From Serripes groenlandicus (Eukaryota; Mollusca; Bivalvia; Cardiida; Cardiidae), in NCBI GenBank assembly GCA_031761405.1, contig JASEVX010000013.1, positions 45,326,105-45,390,104 of the forward strand: a DNA stretch of 64,000 bases, in the 5' to 3' direction. Position numbers and translations under genes: made by a program. The notes below the pieces were generated by a model. The model did not search any database and was not told where the DNA came from. It worked only from the letters and a program-made list of their open reading frames with translations. Below, piece after piece: positions 55,096-64,000 of this stretch; position 1 is the stretch's first letter, and every line of letters starts with the position of its first letter.

Positions 55096-55188
55096 CTAAT
55101 TCTGACGCTGGCGACTCTGACCCTGCTGTTGGCCTTGTCCCTGGCCCTGTCCCTGGCCCTGTCCCTGTCCCTGTCCTTGACCCTGAGC
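55096..55188 (-). CDS. Terminal exon encoding a Gly-Gln repeat tail
   Basis: Preceded on the minus strand by a strong acceptor (CTTCTCTCTTTTAG). It reads in phase 0 for 30 codons: AQ, then nine GQ pairs, then QQGQSRQRQN and TAG. Codons for each Gly and Gln vary, so this is not a simple DNA repeat. Low-complexity GQ tails occur on RNA-binding and prion-like proteins, but the gene cannot be named from this exon. Upstream exons should lie at higher coordinates, perhaps beyond the window. Confidence 0.6.
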   Translation of the reverse strand, partial: AQGQGQGQGQGQGQGQGQGQQQGQSRQRQN

Positions 55189-55210
55189 CTAAAAGAGAGA
55201 AGATACCATG

Positions 55211-55328
55211 TTAACCCTTTCCCTTCATGCAGTTGCATTTTAAAAACATTGTGGTCAAAAGGAGAAATTGCTTAAGAGAATTATCATTTTTTTTACCAAT
55301 ATTTTCAACTCTGAATCACATACATTAA
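55211..55328. mobile_element. TTAA MITE remnant sharing a TTAA zone
   Basis: TTAACCCTTTCCCTTCATGC with a shortened hairpin, running up to the next copy's TTAA. Confidence 0.6.
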
Positions 55329-55550
55329 CCCTTTCCCTCATATAGATGCTTTCTGACGCCTCTGCAGCAGACAGCTTTTTGAAAACATAGTGACAAAAGA
55401 AGAAATTGCACAAAACGTGCAATTTCTCCTTTTGCCACAATGTTTTCCACTTTTTGTCATAGGTTATCCATTCAATTATGGAGATTTTCTATGTTTTGAC
55501 AAAATATGTTCAAAGTCCTCTGCTGCAGAATTGTCGTATGAGGGAAAGCG
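55325..55550 (-). mobile_element. TTAA MITE
   Basis: Left TTAA present. Right end GTATGAGGGAAAGCGATG has lost its TTAA. Hairpin tip GCACAAAACGTGC. Confidence 0.85.
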
Positions 55551-55604
55551 ATGGTTTTAGCTATGCATGGATAGTGGATGAGATAAGTGACATCCAAGTG
55601 TTCA

Positions 55605-55834
55605 TTAGCCCTTTCCCTCATATAGACACTTTCTGACGCCTCTGCAGCAGATGGCTTTTTGAAAACAAAGTGACAAAAGAAGAAATTGCTCAAAACGAGC
55701 AATTTCTCCTTTTGCCACAATGTTTTCCACCTTTAGTCATAGGTTATCCATTCAATTATAGAGATTTTCTACTTTTTGACAAAATATGTTCGAAGTCGTC
55801 TGCTGCAGAATTGTCGTATGAGGGAAAGGGTTAA
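55605..55834 (-). mobile_element. TTAA MITE
   Basis: Left flank mutated to TTAG, right TTAA intact. Hairpin tip GCTCAAAACGAGC. Confidence 0.87.
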
Positions 55835-56058
55835 CAGTATATGGAAACATTAATTTATTAAATTTTATCATTATTCTTACAGTTATAGGCTCACCTTCAA
55901 AAGCAATGAAATATTAACTGTATTGTATATAAGTGCACTTAATCCAGAAAAATACTTGAACAACATGGTTATAGATTATGCATACATGGGGATAAAAGAT
56001 TTCTAGCAAATTTTAGGTGTATCAGCTCAATAGGCATAATGGATGGTGCATTTTTTGC

Positions 56059-56288
56059 TTAACCCTTTCCCACATATAGATGCTTTCTGATGCCTCTGCA
56101 GCAGACGACTTTTGAAAACAATGTGACAAAAGAAGAAATTGCTGAAAACGAGCAATTTCATCTTTTGCCACAATGCTTTTTACTTGAATAAGTAATACTA
56201 TTTTCAGTTGCAGAGATTTTTACATTTTTGTCCAGATGTTATCAAAGTTGTGTGCTGCAAAAATGTTGTACATGTGGGGAAGGGTTAA
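56059..56288 (-). mobile_element. TTAA MITE, second subfamily
   Basis: CCCTTTCCCACATATAGATG; one stem arm altered (GCTGAAAACGAGC), right end ATGTGGGGAAGGGTTAA. Confidence 0.82.
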
Positions 56289-56347
56289 AAGTAAACATGT
56301 ATACTCTCAAATGTCAAAAAATAGTCAGCTACAGATGCTTAAATCTC

Positions 56348-56702
56348 TTAACCTTTTCCCTCATGAATACGACAATTCTGCAGCAGATGACTTTGAATAT
56401 ATTTATTTTAAAAAATAGACAATCTCTATAATTGAATTAACCTATGACTAAAAGTGGAAAACATAATGGGAAAAGGAGAAAATGCTCGTTTTGAGCAATT
56501 TCTTCTTTTGTCTTTATATTTGTAAAAAGCCATCCGCTGCAGAAAGAGTCTATATGAGCAGTCTACATGAAAGTCGTCAGTCCTGCAGTCCCGACAGACA
56601 CATTTTCATTGGTTGAACAAAGAGGAAAATGTATGAAAAAAAAACTTTCGGACCGACAGGTTTCACAAGATTTTGTTTAGTCTGTATGAGGGAAAGGGTT
56701 AA
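56348..56702 (+). mobile_element. TTAA MITE with a 120-130-bp insert near its right end
   Basis: Normal up to GTCTATATGA (about 56557), foreign sequence to about 56683, then TCTGTATGAGGGAAAGGGTT and TTAA. Confidence 0.75.
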
Positions 56703-56927
56703 TCCAGAAAAGTATTCATCACTTACATTGGCCAAAGATCAAAAACAAACAATGTGGCCAGGAGAGAATCCACACAGATCATACCTTTTCTATGGCATTA
56801 TTCACTTTATTGAATGCAGTGATTGTTTTACCCAAATTGTGAACGAGTCTGGTACCAGGGAAATTGTGAAAAATAGCGTTGTTTTTTATGAAATAGTGAA
56901 TTTTCAATAGTACAGCTTTTGTCTGTT
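56703..56927. other. Unassigned DNA
   Basis: Nothing recognised. Confidence 0.4.
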
Positions 56928-57157
56928 TTAACCCTTTCCCTCATATAGATGCTTTCCAACACCTCTGCAGCAGACAGCTTTTTGAAAACATAGTGACAAA
57001 AGAAGAAATTGCACAAAACATGCAATTTCTCCTTTTGCCACAATGTTTTCCACTTTTTGTCATAGGTTATCCATTCAATTATAGAGATTTTCTATCTTTT
57101 GCAAAAATATGTTCAAAGTCGTCTGCTGCAGAATTGTCGTATGAGGGAAAAGGTTAA
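56928..57157 (-). mobile_element. TTAA MITE
   Basis: TTAA both sides; hairpin tip GCACAAAACATGC with one unpaired change. Confidence 0.87.
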
Positions 57158-58785
57158 TAAGTCTTTCAATACTAGCTGAATGATTTTATCTCTAAGAGAA
57201 GTTTATTTCCAAACATTTGAATCTACATCATTTAGAAGCTTTATTTATGCATGTAAACATCTTCAATAAGTAATTTTTCGATTTACATTTATCCAACCAG
57301 AGCGATCAACGTTATCATGATGTTTAAATCACAGACAGCTATTGCAACAATTAAATAAATCATTTTTAACATTGACTAGTCTCAAAAATATGCAGCTTAT
57401 CTCTTTACCAGATGAAATCGAATTCACATCAGCGAACAATTTGAATTGGCCGCCATTTTGTTTGCTTCCAACACAAGCGGTTAAATTGACTCGACGAAAT
57501 AGGTGAAAAAAATTAATGAAATATCACCCAAAATACTTTTTGTATGTATAATATATATCATTTTTCCGTTAAATATTTGTTTCGGTTTAATATCATATCC
57601 AGTAAAAAGGCGACACCTGAATGAATATACGACATTTAAAAATGTTAACAAAGGTGATGTGTCGAGAATTTTAAATCATGCTAAATTGACCCTGTCAAAA
57701 TTGTGAAGAACCGTTTGTAATTATGAATGGGTCTGTTTAACGGTACCATGTATAAAAGGAAAAAATCGCTGGAATGCTATAGCCAAACTTGTGTGAGCGG
57801 TCACATGCGATCAGCAGTCACCGGCTTTAAACCGTCACTCTAAACCCCTCCAATTATGCTCTTTAAACTGCCTTAATTAGCGGTCCCCTTTGAAACGCGG
57901 CAAACAGACACACTAATTGGTCGAGATTAATTGTAATCTGTACAACGGTCAATCAAAACGAGATGGTGTAAATTTATCGGTGTTTAAAACGTACAGACCT
58001 GTAATAAAGCATACTGTGACAAACCCTTTTTATGGACATGTATATATAGCTCTTTACCATTATCTAACACTATCAACTCACTACATGCGAGTGTAAGGAA
58101 CGACAACTCTGCGAAGGAGAATGGCCGTTTACATGTAGGGTATTGAAATCAGCAGATTTGTGCCGAATGATCGTTGTTGCATGATTTATCAACAAGAAAT
58201 TGCAATTTTGGTGTATTTTCTGTTAAGGTCGTCCGGCAAAATTGATAAATTGAAAAATAGTTGTATGAGCGTTTTAGACGGAAAGACAGTACATTTATAT
58301 ATTAAAATGAAAGGAAATGCCCCTAGTCATTAGATAGTTCCATTACCATTTTAAATTGAAAGATCATCGGATAAAATTTGTGCAAAATGTAGAGGTATGT
58401 TCGGATGTTATTTTTTCCCCGGTTTCAAACTAAAAAATATTTGATAGTCAAGTTAGATGTGTACATCCATTTAACTAAAAACAGATAGCACAATGAAATA
58501 ATTGATAGAAAAAGCTACAAATTTTCATAATACATGTATAATGTTAAGCTCTAAAAATAATTAATTTTTCATGGCAGAATGGGCAAGTCAGACTGCTGTG
58601 AGATATGTTGTAAATGAACAGCAATACATTGTAACATTTTAAATAATTTCCACATAGATATATATATGCATTTATCTGCAGATGACGATTTTTGAAAACA
58701 CTGTTGGAAACTTGGATGTGCAGAAATCGTTTTAACCTTTTGTCTACTTTAATAATTCCCCATAAATGTTTAATCCAAATTTAGT
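57158..58785. other. MITE-free unassigned stretch
   Basis: 1.6 kb without elements. GGCCGCCATTTTG near 57450 resembles motifs at some animal promoters, but no transcription unit was identified. GAGTGTAAGGAACGACAACT at about 58090 is the third copy of a dispersed motif. Confidence 0.4.
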
Positions 58786-59014
58786 TTAACCCTTTCCCTC
58801 ATATAGACGCTTTCTGACGCCTCTGCAGGAGACGGCTTTTTAAAAACAGTGACAAAAGGAGAAATTGCTCAAAACGATCAATTTCTCCTTTTGACACGAT
58901 GTTTTCCACTTTTAGTCTTATGTTATCCATTCATTTATAGAGATTTTCTATTTTTTGACAGAATACGTTCAAAGTCGTCTGCTGCAGAATTGTTGTACGA
59001 GGTAAAGGTGTTAA
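58786..59014 (-). mobile_element. TTAA MITE
   Basis: TTAA both sides; hairpin tip GCTCAAAACGATC, one mismatch. Confidence 0.87.
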
Positions 59015-59153
59015 ATAGACAAGTTTTGTGATCAGCAGATACCTGTCTTAAGCAGCCAGTTTGATCATTTCCCTTGGGTGGATGCTGATCGCAAGTTTGA
59101 TTGTAGTTATTTCTTTCAATCATTGTTGCAATCTCAATACTTTGTAAAATTGC

Positions 59154-59372
59154 TTAACCCTTTCGCATCTCTGCAGCAGATGACTTCTGAAAACATTGTG
59201 ACAAAAGAAGAGTGCTCCTTTTGCCACAATGTTTTTAACTCTATATTTCAGTCGTTTTGTGCATATTTGCGGTTTCTGGGAAAGGTTCAAACAGTGTCAC
59301 TTATGTTTTTTTGCTCATAATTATGTTATCAAATTGTTTGCTGCAGAGTTTTGTATGTGGCAAAGGGTTTAA
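59154..59372 (-). mobile_element. TTAA MITE, hairpin shortened
   Basis: TTAACCCTTTCGCATCTCTG at left, TATGTGGCAAAGGGTTTAA at right. Confidence 0.75.
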
Positions 59373-59680
59373 CTGTGACAATATACTTATGTCAAGGGAT
59401 CATAACTGAAGACTGAATATATTTCTGAAGACGGTTGGATGAAAATAGAACATCTGCAGGGGTGGCAAAATCCATTGTCCGTATTGCCCAGCTTGTCCCA
59501 GAGTCTGTGTGGACAAGTGAAATTTTGTAGGGATTTACTAAATAACTATCATATGAATACGGAAAAGTGCAAAATAGCATTTTGAAAAAAAATCATATTT
59601 CGCCACCCTGTCATCTACCGAGTATCGGAGGCTGTCTTGATTAATACTTTTTTTTTAATTGGGATTTTACGCCACTTTCA
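59373..59680. other. Unassigned DNA
   Basis: Nothing recognised. Confidence 0.4.
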
Positions 59681-59815
59681 ATATTATTTCAGTTATATCA
59701 CTGCGAGGATTCATGATCCCTGGGTAAACAAACCAGTACTAGGCTAGGAAATGTGCCTTGCCCATGAGCACTCCACCATGACCATCTTGTCGCGACTGGG
59801 GATCGGATGTAAATC
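59681..59815 (-). mobile_element. tRNA-derived repeat fragment
   Basis: TCATGATCCCTGGGTAAACA and GTACTAGGCTAGGAAATG as at 13955 and 47740. A weaker copy at 60165-60235. Confidence 0.5.
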
Positions 59816-59889
59816 TCACCCAAGATCTTTTGTTGAATTTGATTAAAGCAGGAAAAGTAGTTAACAATTTTTAATTCTAGCAGCCTTCT

Positions 59890-60097
59890 TTACCCTTTCC
59901 CGCATACAACGTATCTGCAGCAGACGACTTTAAAAATATCTACTCAAGACATGGAAAAACTAACTACATGAACTACTGAAAAGAAATTGAAAACATGTCA
60001 AAAGAAGAAATTGCTCATATTGAGGAATTTCTCCTTTTGTCACAATGTTTTCAAAAGCCGTCTGCTGCAGATGCGTCTGTATGTGGGAAAGAGTTAA
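59890..60097 (+). mobile_element. TTAA MITE, second subfamily
   Basis: CCCTTTCCCGCATACAACGT; left TTAA degraded, right TTAA intact (60094-60097). Confidence 0.8.
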
Positions 60098-60239
60098 GCA
60101 GGGGAGCATTAGACTAACAACTCAGTTTATACACTATTTCAATTATATCACAGAGACAGTTCACTTATTCATGCTCCCTGGAGAAAAAAAATCGGTACTA
60201 GGTTAGAAAATGTGCCATGCTCAACGGCAAATGGTATGT

Positions 60240-60734
60240 AATGCTTGTATTTTTCCAGCTGGTCACTTTGTGCATTTGTTTAAAAGTTGGTTAACTGACA
60301 AGTTACGCGACTTCTGTCCTTGATTTTTATATAAAACTGGGCGTATGTCCCCAGGGGTTTGATGTAACGAGTCAACTGATTATTATTTTTTTAAGGCCAA
60401 TAGGTCACGCATATCTATGGCCCAAGTGCGAAACGGTTGTAGCAATATAGAAATAGAAATTAATTTCAAAGGCTGGCGACTGTGGACAGCTATTATTTTA
60501 TCGTGTTTGGTGCAACACCTCTTCAATTCATCTCAATTGGTGGGTGTAGCTTACATAGCACAACAGTTGGGGGTCAATTGTTCATTTCCAAATTTCACAT
60601 GATGGTCTTTCAAAATCATGATTTAGTTTTGTAATGGATTGACCTAGTTTTTGACCCAACATGACCCTGTTACTATCCCGATTGGGATTTAATGCAGATG
60701 ATTGATGTTTTGTTTTTTTATAAGTTTTCCACAT
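60240..60734. other. Unassigned DNA
   Basis: Nothing recognised. Confidence 0.4.
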
Positions 60735-60950
60735 TTTTCACCTACTCATGTTTCCTGGCTTTCCCATAACAGTACTCCAAACAACAGTCTTTCCAAGCAA
60801 CTGGCTGCTCTTCAACAGAGACTGTTAGCACATTGCTCGAAGAAGAATGGTGCATTTCACAGCTAAGTCCGCAGAAGGTTGGCCAAGCTGGGTATCTAAC
60901 TCGCAACCACTGGATTGACAGCTCCAGTTGCTATCAGGGCTCGTCTTAAT
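60735..60950 (-). mobile_element. tRNA-derived SINE
   Basis: CCAAGCAACTGGCTGCTCTT body, GTTGGCCAAGCTGG boundary; head degraded. Confidence 0.65.
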
Positions 60951-60979
60951 GAAGAGATGAATAATAAAAACGTGGCCTC

Positions 60980-61345
60980 AAATGTGTTCACAAGGTTTTA
61001 CTTAATTTTGACTTAGTGACCCGATTTTTTACTCCACATGACCCAGTTTCAAACCAGACTAAGATTGGACAATTAAGTTGGAATAGTAGATTCAGTAGAT
61101 TTTACAAAAGTTAGTCCAGTTGACTTAGTTTTTGATCTAATGGAAATGAATGTTCTGACGAACCTGTATGATGATTTAAAGAAATATGAGGCTTTGAAAT
61201 ACATTGTTCAAAATGTGTTTTTTTAAAATTAGACCTAGTGACCTAGTTTTTTATTTCCCACATGTCCAAGTTTTGAGTTTCAGCAAGATTTGATAGAGAT
61301 GAAAGTTCATCAGAACTTTCATGAAGATTGAATGTAAAATGCGGC
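60980..61345. repeat. Degenerate tandem repeat as at 6990
   Basis: GTGACCTAGTTTTT-type and CATGACCCAGTTT words recur at roughly 150-170 bp. Confidence 0.5.
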
Positions 61346-61683
61346 CTGATAGCAGTGTTTTCCTTAACCAAAAATTCGGCCCCATTCACAATTCAAAGAC
61401 TACTTTTTTCCCCACAAAAGTAAGACTAATAAACTTCACAAAATCTACCTTTCATAACAATTTAGTTGTCACTATTTTCACAATTGAAAGGGGCCTGGCT
61501 CCGTTTACAAAACAGTGAGAAGAAATGCTGAATAGTGTTAGGAAGAAATTGTGATGTAATCCATAAATATATACAGTACAAACACAAGAAGTAATTTAAG
61601 TTCAACTAGACATTATTCTGCTGGTTTTTTTTAGACAATATTGGTAAAATTTGCCTATGGCGTTTAACATTTCCATAAATAGT
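61346..61683. other. Unassigned DNA
   Basis: Nothing recognised. Confidence 0.4.
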
Positions 61684-61866
61684 TTAAACCCTTTCCCACA
61701 ATGACATCAAGACGCTTTCTGACGCCTCTGCAGCAGACAACTTTTGAAAACATCGAAGCAAAATAAGAAATTGCTCAAAATGAGCAATTTCACCTTTTGC
61801 AACAATGATTTCAACTCTATTCAATTGTTATATTTTCATGTACAGATATTTTCCATAATTTTCACT
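61684..61866 (-). mobile_element. TTAA MITE, right arm missing
   Basis: CCCTTTCCCACAATGACATC at left, hairpin tip GCTCAAAATGAGC, then cut off by the next MITE. Confidence 0.72.
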
Positions 61867-62096
61867 TAACCCTTTCCCTCATACCGCAATTCTGCAGCAG
61901 ACGACTTTGAACATATTTTGTCAAAACATAGAAAATCTCCATAGTTGAATGGATAACCTATGAAAAAAAAGTGGAAAACATTGTGTCAAAAGGAGAAATT
62001 GCACGTTTTGTGCAATTTCTTCTTTTGTCACTATGTTTTCAAAAAGCTGTCTGTTGCAAAGGCGTCAGAAAACGTCTATATGAGGGAAAGGGTTAA
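61866..62096 (+). mobile_element. TTAA MITE
   Basis: Close to the 10447 copy; TTAA at 61866-61869 and 62093-62096. Confidence 0.9.
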
Positions 62097-62390
62097 AGGT
62101 ATTCAAAGCCAACTGCTACAGATTTGTTGTTTGTGGTTAGCCTTAGGGGTTAATAAAATCCTAACAGGCCTTAGATATTGCTTTGGATAGACGGTCAATG
62201 CAAAATCAATCTCTTCTTCCTTCGGGTGGTCAGTTTTGTACAATAAAATGAACAATTATGATCATATGATTTGGACAGAAATTTGTCATTTCCCTAACCC
62301 ACATATATATATATATGACAAATCTGCAGCAGACAACTTTTGACAAAATGATTTCAGAGTAGTCTCCTAAAAATGTGTCAAAAGACGCCT

Positions 62391-62551
62391 TTAACGCTTT
62401 ACCACATATAAACGCTTTCTGACAGCTCTGCAGCAGATAGCAGATAGCAGATAGCTTTTGAAAACATTGTGACAAAGAGATTTTTCAGGCTGTAGCCAAT
62501 ATGTTTAAGAGGTCGTCTGCTGCAGATTTTTTTTAAGTGGGAAAGGGTTAA
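62391..62551. mobile_element. TTAA MITE, internally deleted
   Basis: TTAA both sides. No central hairpin. Contains a short AGCAGATAGCAGATAGC duplication. Confidence 0.7.
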
Positions 62552-63505
62552 AGAGAGTTAACTTTATTTATTAGTAGAAGAAGGATTTGATTCAGGAGCT
62601 CAGACAACCATAGAATGTGTGTTTCTCAAGCCAGAGTTCCACACAACATTTTCCACCCACAACTGGCTATCGTCCTACATAAGACTTTTTAATAGGGCCG
62701 AGTATTGCCAAGGTGCTACTGATACAATATGTATTGCAATACAGGTATAGCCATTTCTGTACAATACAATACAGGTATAAATTGTTTGTAGTATAGAAAA
62801 TCCTCATACATGTGTGACATTTTGGTGAAAAATAACCAGTGCTTTATAAATTATAGTATGACATGTAGGGAGTTTAACGATAAAGACAAAAGAGTTTCTG
62901 ATGCAGAAGAAAACATTAAAACAATTTTAAAAATAAAAAAGAATTACATTTCTGTTCAAATTTTATTTTCAAAAATCAGTTAAATCTAATAATTTACTAT
63001 CTTTTTGTTCACTTCAAATTGGAAAAATCTAATAATAGCATATCAGGTTAACAAGTCTAGAATTTGACATACATTTTTTCCCCCACTTTTTAAACTCATG
63101 AAAAAAGAATGCCTGCATAATACATGATAATGATGAAGTAATACTTCAAAAAATAAAGATAAATGAAAGTCATCAAATGTACTGAAAATCACAACTTCAG
63201 TACACTGATCAATCAATTAATTAATTAATTAACAATTTAGAGTGATTATAAAAAGTACATTCCAACTAGGAATTCTTCCATACCAATGTTTACATTGTTA
63301 AGAAAAAGAAAATGCATGTAAACCCTAGACATTTCACTTGACCTTGTTAATCAGTCTACATACAAAGCTTTATGTTACGGATTATTTTTCTAAATATTAA
63401 GAACCATTTTACAAAGCAATATTGATGGGATTATTTTATAGGCAAACGGATAATAATTAATGACAGCTGAATTTAAGACAACATGTGGCCAAACAGTATC
63501 CATAA
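62552..63505. other. Unassigned AT-rich DNA
   Basis: 62605-62690 is a weak SINE-like fragment. No gene. Confidence 0.4.
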
Positions 63506-63640
63506 TTAAACCTTCCCAATCTGCAGCAGACGACTTTGAAAACAGCTAGGCAAAAGTATGAATAAGAGTTGAAAACTATTGTTGCAAATACAGAAGTCAT
63601 CTGCTGTAGATGCATCAAAATGCAAGTGGTAAAGGGTTAA
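63506..63640 (+). mobile_element. TTAA MITE, internally deleted
   Basis: TTAA both sides. CTGCAGCAGACGACTTTGAA and CATCTGCTGTAGATGC remain; hairpin lost. Confidence 0.72.
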
Positions 63641-63754
63641 AGATCTTAAAATATGTCACTCATGTGGTAAATGCTAGCTTCAACATTTACAAATAGGAAC
63701 TGAAAATAGAAATAAAGATTTTTCTTGGTCATTTATGATTTGATATCTTAATTT

Positions 63755-63965
63755 GGATTTAACACTGCTTTCAACAATCTGTTTAGTCGTTATTGTGTCC
63801 AGTACATCTACATATGTGTTTCCTTGCATTATCATAAAACTCTTTCTAAGCAACTGGCTGCTTTTTTCAGACTGTTAGCCCATTGGTAGAAAGCGAACAA
63901 TGTATGAGCAAATGTTAAAGAATATTGGCTGAGCCTGGGTTGGAACTCACAATCCCTTGAATTTA
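63755..63965 (-). mobile_element. tRNA-derived SINE, diverged
   Basis: CTAAGCAACTGGCTGC and GGAACTCACAATCCC; runs towards the window end. Confidence 0.6.
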
Positions 63966-64000
63966 CAGTTTTACTTGAACATATGATACAATGTGTATTC

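Noticed and set aside
55255..57043. Recurrent small ORFs resembling one another (Lys-Glu-Lys-Leu and Phe-Phe-Phe-Cys-His words), seen at several places
   Set aside because: They are translations of the MITE hairpin in different copies; similarity reflects the repeat, not a protein family.
57503..57706. 67-codon ORF with a hydrophobic N-terminus
   Set aside because: It starts with GTG, not credible in an animal nuclear gene, and has no supporting splice or domain signal.

Overview
The window looks like nuclear DNA of a bivalve mollusc, probably a heterodont clam or dreissenid-like species. This is inferred from an AT-rich, intron-bearing, repeat-dominated sequence, from tRNA-derived SINEs and modular AACAAG-type repeats of the bivalve kind, and from an intact Steamer-like (Mag-lineage Ty3/Gypsy) LTR retrotransposon. 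Host coding sequence is sparse and most of the window is transposon-derived.

Layout. 0-13.5 kb: modular tandem-repeat elements that begin AACAAG and end in a hairpin plus GCTAA, a decayed LINE 3' end (about 1.9-2.6 kb), SINEs and a short direct duplication (10.4-11.3 kb). That duplication preserves both the occupied and the empty insertion site of a TTAA-specific MITE. 14.3-19.0 kb: complete LTR retrotransposon with identical 197-bp LTRs, 5-bp target duplication and one uninterrupted Gag-Pol frame. 20.2-28.6 kb: a split segmental duplication. Its first copy carries a double element packed with about 37 copies of the palindrome TCGTGCGCACGA on a 21-bp period, plus a 495-bp foldback element. 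Its second copy overlaps the 3' exons of a minus-strand gene. 26.2-30.0 kb: that gene, with three exons in matching splice phase and a weak protein-kinase-like motif. 30-38 kb: SINEs, MITEs, microsatellites, a 35-bp satellite, an inverted SINE+MITE duplication and a 97-bp perfect palindrome. 38.3-39.5 kb: the best host gene, a DHHC palmitoyltransferase of ZDHHC22/24 type with its coding sequence in one exon. 41-43 kb: a SINE in which an internal 25-bp segment has expanded to about 62 units, next to an unexpanded duplicate. 43-64 kb: very dense TTAA-flanked MITEs, plus the terminal exon of a second minus-strand gene (Gly-Gln repeat C-terminus) at 55.1 kb.

The dominant signal is a MITE family with TTAA target duplications and CCCTTTCCC termini, which fits piggyBac-type mobilisation. 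About 20 near-complete and at least 15 partial copies are seen, with central hairpins whose stems covary. Copies sit in SINE tails, inside each other and side by side sharing one TTAA, so relative insertion order can be read from the sequence. No complete copy was seen between 11.3 and 30.7 kb.

The host genes show no sign of acting together. All coordinates and similarities were read by eye; no alignment or database search was run.
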